Assembly: GCA_034359265.1 (NCBI GenBank) | Contig: CP136898.1 | Span: 39,517,501 to 39,581,500, forward strand | Origin: Canna indica | Lineage: Eukaryota; Streptophyta; Magnoliopsida; Zingiberales; Cannaceae | Direction: 5' to 3' | Length of the DNA: 64,000 nucleotides | Shown here: in pieces, positions 31,832 through 42,932 of the stretch | Layout: each line of letters opens with the position of its first letter | Position numbering within the stretch: the first letter of the stretch is position 1 | Made by a program: the position numbers and the translations under genes | The notes under the pieces: generated by a model | What the model saw: only the letters and a program-made list of their open reading frames with translations | What the model was told of the DNA's origin: nothing | The model's database searches: none

Positions 31832-32115
31832 GATGGTTGAGAGCTTGTATCCTGGACTTAGAGGATGGTTGGGAGAAATATCTGTCTTTGGTAGAGTTTG
31901 CCTATAATAACAACTATCAGAGTAACATTGGGATGACACCATTTGTAGCCCTGTATGGGCGTAGATGTAAATTCCCGGTGGACTGGTTTGAGGCTAGTGA
32001 GGCTCTAACGATTTGACCAGAATTAGTCCAAGATGTAGTGGATAAGGTAAAGATGATTAAGGAGCGGCTCTTGGTGACTCAGAATCGTCAGAAGGTGCAT
32101 GCTGAGGGAGAGACC
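31832..32115 (+). pseudogene. Gypsy integrase fragment
   Basis: The translation matches the end of the integrase core in elements C and F: a LRACILDLEDGWEKYLSLV word, then FAYNNNYQSNIGMTPF, LYGRRCKFPV and WFEASEALTI. This is followed by a stop at about 32014 and the helical VDKVKMIKERLL segment. It is open at both ends, joined left to unrecognised sequence and right to an A-type LTR. It may be the tail of gypsy C2 (19420-20570), which has the same orientation. Confidence 0.85.
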
Positions 32116-33301
32116 CGTCTTCCTATGAGGATCTTTTTACCGAAGAGTCTCCGCTCTCACACCGAAGGAACTTGCACACATGGAAGTCGCCGTCTTCCTA
32201 TCGAGAGCACTCTTCCACTTCAAACCCTAAAGGACAATAATCAGTAATCCTAGTAAATCAAGCTACAATGGTGGACTTATGCCTCGAACACAAAGGCTAC
32301 CACCCAATTTCTAGACTTACACTCTAGATCTAACACAAACTCAAATACAATGAAAATAAGTAAAAAATACAGCAAAAATGTAAACAAAAAACTACTTAGC
32401 TCAACACAAGATCCTAGCTTCCTCTTGATGTCTTGGATGATGAAACACAAAATTGAAGGCTCAATCAAGGAGGTGGAAGCTCAAAGCTAGAGTTCCAAAA
32501 CAAAATGGCTCAATCAAGCTTAGGGATGATGAATATAGGACTCAAGAAGGTTAAGAGAAGGTAAGGAAGGCACGAGACAACAATTTATAGGGAACAATGA
32601 AGTGAGGCTCGGGTGAAAGCACCCAACGGCTCAAAAAAGAGTTGTTGGCTCTCTGCCGGTCGACCAACGATCGGCCGAGGGTCGGCTGCCTACTGTTAAG
32701 GCTGGTTACTAATTTTTCACAAGTCTTACCTACATTTCTTAATTTTAAGTTAATGTCTCTATTTATTTTTATTCTTCATTAACTTTAAAACATAAATTAA
32801 ATAAGGAAATATCCCGATTTGGATTCAATAAAAATATCAAACAAATCAAAATCCAAATTTTGTGTTCTAGTACTAATTTACGAAAATCGGAAATTTTAGA
32901 ATCTACCGAGTCAAATATGGATAGGTTAAAGGTTTTCAAAAATTTCTTAAAAATTGGTCTTCAACTTATTTCTACCCAAGGAACTATTATCGGGACTTTC
33001 GGTGCCAAGAAAATGTCTAAATCATGTAGCCCTCCAAGGAGCTCTCTAGTCTTCAAAAATTTCTAGGTTATTTTCTGATTTTTTTGGTTTTTAAGTTTTC
33101 GGGATTCAGGTTTCGGTTTTTGGATTCTTATGCATAAAATAGAGGATATACATATAATCTAGACACTCTTGACTTAACCTTCCCATTGAATCCCACGCGT
33201 CAATGAGTTGTCCTTGCCGATTTCTTTGATTTTTTCGATTGCGGACATCATGCGCAAACCGATATAGAACTTGAAAATATTTCTTGCTCAAACATTAGTT
33301 C
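32116..33301 (-). repeat. Partial A-type LTR, minus strand
   Basis: This matches the A-family LTR in reverse, from the GAGAGTC(T)CC/GGAAGT blocks (32140-32240) to the TTTGATTTTTTCGATTGCGGACATC block (33224-33250). It contains a short GTCGACC patch (32655-32690). About 280 bp at its 3' end and some 60 bp at its 5' end are missing. A 74-bp-scale AT-rich section near 32740-32850 has no counterpart that I could see. Confidence 0.72.
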
Positions 33302-33699
33302 CAGTAGCTTTCCGGATTCATCGAGGGATGCTTGTTGGTGCTCGGCCCCAAGCTTTCTTTTCTTTTTGCCACAAGCTTGACCCATGGATCAATGGCGAGT
33401 CTATGGCAAATGACTTGAGGATCTATTCCTGGTATGTTTGTTGGTGACCATGCGAAGAGGTTGGCGTTATCTTTGAGAAGAGTGTCAAAGTTGAGCTTTC
33501 AGCTCAGTAGGGAGATGAGCTCCCATGTAAGTTACTTGTTTAGGGAAGGCCCCGACTTGTACGAGCTCCAAGTCGTCGACGGGCTGGGGCCGCACTTGGA
33601 CGTCAGCTCTGGGGTGAAATTTGGAGATTTTGAGTTGCTATTTTGCCTGAAGAACTAGGATTGCTCACTCGGATAAGGTATTTAGTATTTCTTCTAGCT

Positions 33700-34923
33700 T
33701 CGTCGGGAGTCGCAACCTTGACGGTCACTGCTTCAGCTTCATTTGTGGCTGACATAGCGATCAAGGTGGCATTCTTTGACTAAGCGCTCGATTTGATCTT
33801 TGAGCATCACGCATTCCTTGGTGGTGTGTCAGTAGGTGTGATGGAACTCGCACTTCTTGCTATTGTTGACATTAAGCGGCGGTTTCGGCCTCCCTGTGCT
33901 GGTAGGAAGTTGAAGCCGTTATAGGTAGCAGATTTTTTGAAGGATGGTCTCCCTTCTGGTGTTCAGTGGAGTGTATTCGCTGAATTTGGGGTCAGGTCAG
34001 GAAAGTGACCTTCCTCTTTCGCCACGATCTTGCTCGCGGGGATCTTTGTCCTCACCCTTTCTGTTGGACTACTTGGACTTCTTGTCCTCATCGGTGTCTA
34101 TTGGCCTTTCTGGCCTCCATGAGCTCTCCATTTTTATATGACATGCAACCTTTTCTTGAAACTTGGCCAAATCCTTGGGCTTTGTCAGAGATATTTGGTT
34201 AGTGAAGTGTCTGGTCTTTAAACTGTGCTTGATGGAGAATAGCTCGACGTGTGGGTCGTGGTCTGGGATTTCCATTGCCACTTCATTGAATCTCTTCAGG
34301 TAGTCTCTCAATGACTCTTATTGCCCCTGCTTGATGTAATGAAGGGCATCCTTGATCTCAGAGTAGTTGGTGAAGGCTCGAGAGAGCTCCTGAAAAGAAT
34401 GTATAGACCGTGGTGGGAGGGTAGAAAATCATAGTAGTGCGACTTTTTCCAAGAAGGTTGGAAAGGCTCGACTTCGGATGGGATCGGTTGCACCATTGAG
34501 GAGCATCATTGACCTAAACATTATTAGGTGAGTGATCGGATTGCCCATGCCGTTATAGGGCTAGAGCATGGTCGGCAGCTTGAAATTGTTAAGAAAATGG
34601 GTTGCCATGATGTGCTCGGCGAAAGGTATTGAGTCGATAGCAGGAGGAGGAACGATCTCCGTGATCCTAGTGTCCTCTTCTTGTTGATGATGTGTGTGGG
34701 AGATCTCGTCCCAAAGGATAGAGATTGGCCTCCCGGATCTCTCCAAGTCGTTGTCTTCATCGCGCTCTGAGCGATAACCCTCACACTCAGCTTGGAGTTG
34801 TTCCCGAGACCCTCTCAACGTCTCTACCGAGGCTGCTAACCATTGGTTCTCCACCTGAAGGTTGTTGATCAGATGCTGGAAGAATAGTGAATGGTTGGGA
34901 GGTAGTAGAGCATCACTCCTCAC
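33700..34923 (-). pseudogene. gag of Tat-like gypsy (broken)
   Basis: The minus-strand frame from 34923 begins MRSDALLPPNHSLFFQHL and has a coiled segment, then FAEHIMATHFLNNFKLPTML. Retrotransposon-gag-type blocks follow in other frames: AFPTFLEKVALLWFSTLPPR (about 34470-34410), SIHSFQELSRAFTNYS, then LRDYLKRFNEVAMEIPD (34311 on). A late word CEFHHTY.HTTKEC (near 33840-33800) resembles the C-terminal zinc-binding motif of this gag type. Stops and shifts separate these blocks. Confidence 0.8.
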
Positions 34924-35036
34924 TGTGTCAGCGTCTCCAAGTAGAGGAGGAATGTCGCTGCTAGGATGTTACCTATGTGCGGTGACGTTCGATTGACTAC
35001 AGGTACCAAGCATTGCAGTGTAGGTAAAATTTACTC

Positions 35037-35054
35037 GGCCCCATGGTGGGCACC
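35037..35054 (-). other. Primer-binding-site-like word of the Tat-like gypsy
   Basis: On the minus strand this reads TGGTGCCCACCATGGGGC, adjacent to the LTR end. It is of the TGGCGCCC... type used by Tat/Athila-like elements, with one change. Confidence 0.6.
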
Positions 35055-35465
35055 AAATATTCTTGCCTAAAGTCAGGGTGATGCAATCCGGCGCGTCTCC
35101 TGGTTAGTTTTGACTACTGTGGGGGGACCTGCAAAAGACACACTAAAGCTCAAGTAAGAAGGAATTCTAGGTGAGTGTAATAGAAATTGGAATCTTTTTG
35201 TACCTGGGAAACATCGTGTCTGTATATAGTGTAAGATGGGGGATGTCTAGCGATCATGCCTCGCGGTAATGTTGTAGGGATGTGCTTAGAATTGGTCAAG
35301 GCTAATGCCTCCCGATAAATGACGAATCCCTTTTAATTAATGAGGACGTAAGTGTCCTTGTATGGCTGGGTGGAGCCCCCGAGCAAAGCCGTATTTCACT
35401 TGACTTGAGTTTGGTTCATAAGTATGTGTGCTTCTAGGCCTAATCCGACCGGGCCCAAAGTGTCC
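35055..35465 (-). repeat. Partial LTR of the Tat-like gypsy, minus strand
   Basis: This shares collinear words with 51551-52000 (GGGGGACCTGCAAAAG, GCTCAAGT and GGGTGGAGCCCCCGAGCAAAGCC), so both are LTRs of related elements in the same orientation. It is cut at 35465 by an A-type LTR. Confidence 0.7.
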
Positions 35466-36593
35466 ACTCCAGTCTTAATCTTGATTTTGATGATAACGAA
35501 CATGGAACAAACGGTTTCATGGAGACATATTTTCAGGTTGCAAATCGAGTAATGTGTGACATCCACGATCAAAAAATTCAAAGAAATCCCAAAAATCATA
35601 ATGACGCTAGTCGACGTTCGAAATTCGTTGGGAAGTTAGAGTTTAGGTATAAGGTGTATCTAGAATGAATGTGTAATCCTCTATTTGATTCTTAAGAACC
35701 CTAAAAACCAAACCCCAAACTCAAAACTCGAACTGAAACTCGAGCCGTGTTGAAACTGCACAATAAGTAGTTTTAGTAGGCTGATCGGTCGATCGACCTT
35801 CAACCAAAATGCCCAACAGATACTTTTTGATTAGTTAAACGGCAAGTTTTGTGCCATGCCTTCATAAGCTCTATAGAAACTTTCGAAATTAGCCTTCCTT
35901 GGTTCCCAACTATTCATTGAGCCATTATTTGAGATTTACCAAGCTTACTACATTTACCTTCTTGAATGAGCCTTGAAACCAATTGATTCATCATCAAAAG
36001 GCATCAAGAGGAGCTAGGACTTCTTGGTTGGAGCTATGTACTTGTATTTGATTTATTGCTCCATTTATTTGTGTATTTTTTATTGTTTTTGTAAGTTTTA
36101 AATTGTTGTTTTTGACATAATGTGTTAGGTTAAGTGTTGGGTGGTTGCCTTGGTGTAGAGGCATAAGTCCACCAGTGTAAAATTAGTCTACTAGGGTTAA
36201 TTGTGTAGTCCTTGGGAAAAGAGGTGTTGGAGGTACTCTCGGGGTGAGACAAACCCTTGGGTGTGAGGGTCGGAGCCTTAGCTTGTAAATCCTCTTGTAG
36301 GATACACTTCAAACTAGTAAACTAGAGTTTGAAATCCTAAGCGGGGGTGCTTAGGTAATGGAGTAGGGGAGGGTCCTGAACCACTATATATCTTTGTGTT
36401 GGCATCGATATTTGATTGTGTGCATACTTGCTCTTAATTATTTCATTTATCGCTTCAGCACATACTTAGCTATTTGAATTGAGAACTATCCTAAGTAATT
36501 CAAGAAATGATTAAAATCGAACTTATGCTTAAGATTAGTATAAGAGACTATTCACCCCCCTCCTCCACTTCTAGTGTGGCAATTCACCCAACA
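35466..36593 (+). repeat. A-type LTR, plus strand (solo or 3')
   Basis: This LTR starts just inside the usual opening (CTTAATCTTGATTTTGATGAT), lacking the first ~25 bp, and ends ...ATTCACCCAACA at 36593. No primer binding site follows, so it is a 3' or solo LTR. It belongs to a variant subfamily, also represented in reverse at 37338-38400 (both carry GGTGAGA..AACCC and CTAGTAAACTAGAGTTTGAA). Confidence 0.82.
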
Positions 36594-36633
36594 CTCCTTA
36601 CCGGAAGGAGTCAGCCAAATCCTAGAAAATAGG
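36594..36633. other. 40-bp spacer between tail-to-tail LTRs
   Basis: A short spacer (CTCCTTACCGGAAGGAGTCA and on) between a plus-strand and a minus-strand LTR end. It starts with a small inverted repeat, CTCCTTACCGGAAGGAG, and contains neither PBS nor polypurine tract. Confidence 0.7.
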
Positions 36634-37337
36634 TGTTGGTGAAATGACTTACACTAGAGAGGGGAGGGGGTTGAATAGTATGTTATCTAAAACTTTAGCC
36701 TAATTCGATTTTAATCGTTTCTTACAATATTTAGGCTAATGACAATTCAATGACTAAATGCGGAAACGACTAATAAAAAAATTAATACAAACAAGATGAC
36801 AATCCTAACACAATGCGATTTATAGTGGTTCGGCCCCAATGCCTACTCCATACCTAAGCACTCCGCTTAGGATTTCCAAACTAGCGTTACTAGATTAATT
36901 AGTTTCCTTACGGTGAGGACGTTTTCACCGGAGAGTCTCCTCTCTTAAACCAAAGGCACTTCCACACCCGGAAGTATCCCGCCTTCCTACCGAGAGCACT
37001 CTCCCACCTCAACCCTAAGGACAACTCAAGTAATCCTAGAAAACTATATTTACACCGGTAGAATTAAGTCTTAACACCAAGGCAACCACCAACCATACAA
37101 GACCTAACAACCTAGGTCTTCACACTTTCGAATACAATGAAATGAACAATAAAATACAACACTAAATGGAGCAATAAATTAAACAATAAAATACTTAGCT
37201 CCACAACATGATTTCTAGCTTCCTCTTGATGTCTTTGATGGTGAAATAATGAATGAATGAAGGCAAGATCAAGGTTTTTGGCTCAAGCTAGATTTTCACA
37301 AAGAAATGGCTCAATGAGGCTTGTGATTGATCAAAAG
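36634..37337 (-). repeat. Partial A-type LTR, minus strand
   Basis: The LTR end TGTTGGTGAAATG at 36634 and following sequence match the 3' end of A1's LTR at 3308. It is truncated at about 37337, where it joins another minus-strand LTR of a different subfamily. Confidence 0.82.
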
Positions 37338-38400
37338 GAGGGTGAATAGTGTGTTTACTAAATGCTATCCTAAGTCGGTCTTAATTGGTTTCTTTTAACT
37401 TATGCAAAAACGCTAGTTGAATCAATTAATCGAGGAAGCAAATATGAATAAGGAACACAAAAATTGATTAATACAATCGCAAGGATTTATATTGGTTCGA
37501 GACCCTTCCCTACTCCACTATCTAGGCACCCCGCTTAGAATTTCAAACTCTAGTTTACTAGTTTAAAGTATATCCTACAAGAGAATTTACAAGCTAAGAC
37601 TCCGACCCTCACACCCGAGGATTACTCTCACCCTGAGAGTACCTCAAACTCCTCTTCTCCTAAGAACTGCACAACTAACCCTATTAAACTAAGTTTACAC
37701 CGGTGGACTAATTCCTCTACACGAAGGCAACACCCAACACTTGACCTAACACACTAGGTCAAAACAAACACTTCAAGTATACAAAATAAACTACAAAATA
37801 CAATCAAGATGAAGAGCAATAATAAAACAAATACAACTTAGCTCTCAATCAAGATGTCTTAGCTCCTCTTGATGCCTTGATAATGAATTGATGCGAGCTC
37901 AAAGGCAATATCAAGGTTTTTAGGGTCAAACTAGGGTTTCTTCAAAAGGATGGCTCAAGTAAGCTCAAAGATGATCAAAGGATGGCTCAAGATATTACAA
38001 GAGTTCATAGGAAGGCTGTCAAGAGGTTTAAATAGGCAGAATTGAAGGTAAGGCTGAAGTCCGATGGGTGGAAACGACTAGAACTAGATTTGTTGGATAT
38101 TTCGGTTGATCGTCACTCGATCTTCAGTCAATTGACCTTTTGCTGAACTTTGACCGGAATTATAAAAAGCTAATTTTCCAACCTTAGGGTTTTTGGGTTT
38201 TGGGTTCCCTTTTCTAGGATTCTTATCCATCAAATAGAGGATAATACATACAATGTAGACACCCTAAACCTATACCCTAATTTATCTACGAAAATTGAGC
38301 CTCGACGAGCATCCTTTTGATTTTGTCAATTTCTCTGAACCTAAAATTTGGAACCTGAAATTCTTGCTCATTCGAACATTATATATGGTACGAGCATAGC
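37338..38400 (-). repeat. Second partial A-type LTR, minus strand
   Basis: This begins at GGTGAATAGTGTG, inside the LTR and lacking the last ~40 bp, and runs to the CGAACATTATA region near 38385. It is the inverted counterpart of 35466-36593. Confidence 0.78.
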
Positions 38401-38526
38401 CATCAGTATCTCTAGGATGAATCCAAATCCTTTTATGATCTTGCAGTTGCTGTAGCAAACACCTTTCTCCCGCATTGTAATTTATTACCTAAGATTTGTT
38501 GCATGTTCCTTCTTCACCTTGCGCCT
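38401..38526. other. Short unassigned sequence before the CACTA MITE
   Basis: About 125 bp of probable host flank. The last three bases, CCT (38524-38526), are the target duplicated by the MITE. Confidence 0.4.
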
Positions 38527-38824
38527 CACTACTACAATTTGGCCTTTTAGCAGTGATTATTATGACGTATGCTAGCAATTATAAATACCACAAAAACCTA
38601 TACCATCAATTAGTGAATTCCCACTAGATCCATTATCGTTAAAGAATTTAAAAATAATTTATACAATTGTTGGTATATATATATATATAAATCTATAATT
38701 TTTTGTAGAATTTTTAATAATAGTTGCTAAATGATGTACAATATTTGCTCTCTCTAAGTTATTTAATAATAATTATTTTATTGCTACTAATTAATTACTA
38801 CAAAAGAAATAATCTCTTATAGTG
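38527..38824. mobile_element. CACTA-type MITE, 298 bp
   Basis: The element starts CACTACTACAATTTGG and ends CTCTTATAGTG (CACTATAAGAG on the other strand), with CCT on both sides (38524-38526 and 38825-38827), the 3-bp duplication typical of CACTA elements. It is AT-rich with an (AT)n run near 38674-38688. It is far too short to code for transposase. Confidence 0.75.
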
Positions 38825-39787
38825 CCTCCTCATGTGGTCGTTGTTTTGGTTTTCTTTTAGTTTACTTATCTTGTTTTTCTATTTTACTTTGTCTCTTTCT
38901 TCTCTCTCGTTTACTTCACTTGTATTCTATTCATTTCTCATGAATAAAATATAAGTTGCTTTACCTTAAAAAAAAAGTATTTTGAAGTAGCAAAATTATT
39001 GCAACAATGATTAAAAAGCCTCTAAATATAGATATATAGTGGTGGTAAAAAAAAATGAGATAAGATTGTTTATGTTTTTAACTCTATATCTTGGGTCATA
39101 TTACAATTGAACCATGGAAATATAACGAAGACCAAGTCCCAACCTCAAACTTAGTCGTCTCTTATTATCTTAGAAAACCTACAAGCTAGCCTGGCTGCTA
39201 AAAACCTACAAGCTAGCCTGGCTGCTGAGATATACATGGAAGTGATTTTGTCAGAAGAACTGAAAAGTGAGAATACTATAAATAAAACTAAAGAAGTTTA
39301 TACATAAAATTTTTCCCATTTGCCACCTCTCACCAAGAAATATATACCAACAATTGCCATTTGCAACACAAAATGTTATCCTTGAATTTCCTCCAAGAGA
39401 GAAGACAACAGATTTACTCCCAAAGGCAACATTAATAAGAAAGTTGGCACTAGAATTCTATCTCCTATCCATTGGAGTCTAGTATGTCTACATTAAAATG
39501 AGCTCTTTTTTTTTAATTTTGAATGATGGATCGTATGTGGTTCATTGGAATTCCTTTATTAAATTAGAGTTTACTATTGTTAACCTTCTATTAAAATCCA
39601 TCCAGTTAATATATAATCAACTGAACAACAACAAAGTTTCTGTCACATTGTTGGCTGCAATAGCATAATTATTGGCAATACTAAATATAGATATTTTAGT
39701 TTCATAAGCTAAATTTGTGATCCAAACGATGAAGCAAATGACATTGTCACTCTGTAATGGAGGATTTTCTGTTCACATTCCCAACCT
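38825..39787 (+). other. Upstream region of the carboxypeptidase-like pseudogene
   Basis: About 1 kb of AT-rich sequence without retrotransposon similarity, probably original single-copy DNA. It contains a 27-bp-period tandem duplication (39174-39199 and 39201-39226, AAAACCTACAAGCTAGCCTG and on). No open frame is present. Confidence 0.5.
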
Positions 39788-39794
39788 TTATAAG
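39788..39794 (+). promoter_or_regulatory. Likely TATA box of the carboxypeptidase-like pseudogene
   Basis: TTATAAG (within CCTTTATAAGCTC) lies about 71 bp before the ATG at 39865, a normal distance for a plant promoter with a short leader. Confidence 0.55.
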
Positions 39795-39864
39795 CTCTCT
39801 TAGCTCCTCGTGATCAAGTAGAGCAGAAGAGAAAAACGAAGCAAGATACACTAAGATATTTGTC

Positions 39865-40542
39865 ATGGCAGTTGCAATTTTTCGAGTAGTATTGTTATTG
39901 ACAATAATTGCATCTATCAATGGTGCTAGGATGCAAAGGAAGCACTACAAGGACTCTGACCTAGTAGTCGGCCTTCCAGGACAACCATCCACAGATTTTC
40001 GACATTACACAGGATATGTTAGCATAGACAAATACAAGTCTATCTTTTATTAGTTCTTCGAGGCTAACGAATAACCTACAGAAAAGCCCTTGTCTTATGG
40101 CTTAATGGAGGTTACTATATATAATTCACTAATCATAATCAAATCCCTCACCATGCATGCTTTCTGATGACTTAGATATTGTAATTTTTGCAGGACCAGG
40201 GTGTTCATCAATTTCTCATGGTGCACTCAAGGAGATTGGCCCCTTCCTCCTTAACAATGATGGGGTGAGTCTCATATTCAATCCCTATAAATGGAGTTTA
40301 GGCAAGTTCAATATTTTTTATATTATCATTCTTATACAATCTTTAAATGTGGTATACATACTAAGTTGGTACATGCAATTGTAGTGGCAAATATTATATT
40401 CTTGGAGTCACTGGTAGGAGTAGGCTTCTCTTACTCTAATAGATCGAAGGATTTGAAGCATCCCTCTGATCAAACTACTGCAAGAGATTCTTATGCCTTT
40501 CTTCTTAGATGGTTCGACAAGTTTTCTCAATACAAGTCAAGA
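39865..40542 (+). pseudogene. Serine carboxypeptidase-like (SCPL) gene, truncated and broken
   Basis: SCPL proteins are secreted or vacuolar alpha/beta hydrolases (S10 family) acting as peptidases or acyltransferases. Exon 1 (from 39865) encodes a hydrophobic signal peptide and VVGLPGQPSTDFRHYTGYVS, the family's N-terminal signature. It then meets a stop in FY.FFEAN, a second stop (GAATAACCTAC) and a 1-bp loss before an intron at about 40109 (GGAGGTTACT). Exon 2 follows TTTGCAG at 40195 with [20 protein letters not shown]. Exon 3 follows TTGTAG near 40384 with FLESLVGVGFSYSN and ARDSYAFLLRWFDKFSQYKS, which precedes the active-site Ser in the family. It stops at ~40542, fused to copia integrase. 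The catalytic Ser, Asp and His regions are all absent. Confidence 0.9.
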
Positions 40543-42932
40543 AAAATGAAACTTTTGAGTTTTTCAAAAAGTTTACTAAGAAAGTTACAAATGAGAAAGG
40601 GGTTTCAATTTTAAAAATTAGAAGTGATAATGGAGGAGAGTTTTAAAATGAAATTTTTTCTGAATTTTGTGATGATTTAGGTATTGAACATACCTTTTCT
40701 TCCCCTAGGACCCCTCAATAAAATGGGGTGGTTGAGAGAAAAAATATAACCTTACAAGAGATGGCTAGGACCATGCTATGTGAAAATAATTTGCCTAAGT
40801 ATTTTTGGGCCGAAGCCATAAATACCTCTTGTTATGTGCTTAATCACGTTTTATTAAGACCTAAAATTAAGAAAACATATTTTGAGCTTTGGAATGATAA
40901 AATCCCAAATGTGGGATATTTTCATATTTTTGGATGCAAATGTTTCATCTTAAACACTAAGGAGCATTTAGGAAAATTTGATTCTAAATCCGATGAAAGG
41001 ATTTTCCTAGGTTACTCCATTAATTCTAAGGCATATAGAGTATAAAATCGTAGAACCATGATTATTGAAGAATCTATGCATGTCATGTTTAATGAAACAA
41101 ATGATTCTTCTAGAAATGTAAAGATTGTAAATATAGGTGAGGAACTTGAGGACCTCACACTACATGACAAAGAGGTGGAGGATGAAGATAATGAGGAAAT
41201 ACAACATGAAGAACCATCATCCACAACTCTACCTCAAGTTGAAGATGAGGAAGAAGAAGCTCTACCATCTCTCCCGAAAGGATATCGGTTGATAAGGGAT
41301 CATTCAATGGATCAAGTCATTGGAGAACCATCAATTGGAGTGGTAACGTGCTCTAAGCTGAAGGATATTTATCAATATGTAGCATTTATATCTCAAGTAG
41401 CGCCTAAGAACATTAAGGAAGCAATAGAAGATGAGTTTTGGGTACTAGCTATGCAAGAAGAACTCAACCAATTTGCTAGAAATGATGTATGGGACTTAGT
41501 ACCTAGACCTAGCGAACAAACTATAATTGGGACTAAATGGATATTTAGAAATAAGTTAGATGAAAGAGGATTAGTTATTAGAAACAAAGCTAGGTTGGTG
41601 GCACAAGGGTACAATGAACAAAAAGGGATAGATTACAATGAAACTTATGCTCCCGTAGCTAGATTAGAAGCAATTTGAATGCTTTTGGCATATGCTAGTT
41701 TTAAAGGTTTTAAACTTTTTCAAATGGATGTTAAAAGTGCATTCTTAAATGGTTTCATCAATGAAGAAGTATATGTTGAACAACCCCCCGGATTTGAAAG
41801 TTTTGAGTTTCCAAACCATGTTTTCAAACTTAAAAATATATTATATGGTTTAAAACAAGCCCCTAGGGCTTTGTATGAAAGGCTTTCAAATTTTTTAATT
41901 GAACAAGATTTTAACGTTTGAAAAGCTGATGTTTTACTTCTTATTAAACATCATGAAAATAATATTTTATTAGTTCAAATTTATGTTTATGACATAATTT
42001 TTGGTGCTACTAATGAAACTCTTTGTAAGTGGTTTACTAAGTGTATGCAAGATGAGTTTGAGAAGAGCATGATGGGAGAGCTCTCCTTCATGCTTAGTCT
42101 CCAAATCAAGCAAACCAACAAAGGAATCTTCATCAATCAAGCCAAGTACACAAAGGAGCTCATCAAAAGGTTTGGGATGAATGAAGCCAAGATAGCTTCT
42201 ACACCAATGAGCACATCTATCAATCTTGACAAAGATGAAGATGGTGTCAAAGTCGACGAAAAACGATATCGAATTATGATTGGTAGTCTTCTTTACTTAA
42301 CCGCAAGTAGACCCGATATCATGTTTAGCGTTTGTGCATGTGCTAGGTTTCAATCTTGCCCTAGAATGTCTCATTTAAGTGCGGTCAAATGCATATTGAG
42401 ATATTTGAAGGGCACAGTTGACTTAGGATTATGGTATCCATGTCATACATCTTTTGATTTAATCGGTTTTTCGGACGCGGATTTTGCCGGGTGTAAAATA
42501 GATAGAAAAAGCACTAGTGGGTGTTGTCAATTCTTAGGAGCGAGTCTTGTTTCTTGGTTCTCAAAGAAACAAAACTCAGTTGCACATTCAACTACCGAAG
42601 CGGAATACATCGCTGTGGCTAGTTGTTGTGCACAAGTCCTATGGATGAAACAAACTCTTTTAGATTATGGACTTAAGTATTCTTGCATACCTATTCATTG
42701 TGACAATACTAGTGCAATAAATTTAACAAAGAATCCTATTTTACACTCTAGGACTAAGCATATTGATCTAAGGCACCATTTTCTTAGAGATAATGTGACT
42801 AAGGGAAATATATCGGTAGAATTTGTATCCACCGACAAACAACTTGCTGATATATTTACAAAACCCTTGGTTGAAGAAAGCTTTACAAACTTAAGAATGC
42901 AATTAGGGATTTGTGCTTTTCCTAGTGGTTAA
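40543..42932 (+). pseudogene. Integrase, RT and RNase H of copia E (broken)
   Basis: The integrase remnant has RSDNGGEF (about 40620), a damaged TPQ.NGVVERKN (about 40715-40745) and FHIFGCKCF near 40920. An acidic linker follows (41100-41260). RT starts near 41440 ([15 protein letters not shown]) and runs through LFQMDVKSAFLNGFINEEVY. The palm motif reads YVYDIIF at 41982-42002, with Tyr replacing the first catalytic Asp of YVDD. The final frame 42045-42932 is intact and includes the RNase H words DADFAGCKIDRKSTSG and TTEAEYIAVASCC, and a DIFTKPL tail. Stops include 40644, 40720, 41044 and 41676. Confidence 0.92.

Larger units (their letters stand above)
33302..35465 (-). mobile_element. Tat-like Ty3/gypsy remnant, minus strand
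   Basis: On the minus strand: partial LTR (35465-35055), a primer-binding-site-like word and a decayed gag (34923 to about 33700), ending at about 33302. The gag type and the TGGTGCCCACCATGGGGCC junction are like those of plant non-chromodomain gypsy elements (Tat lineage). No pol is present. Confidence 0.75.
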
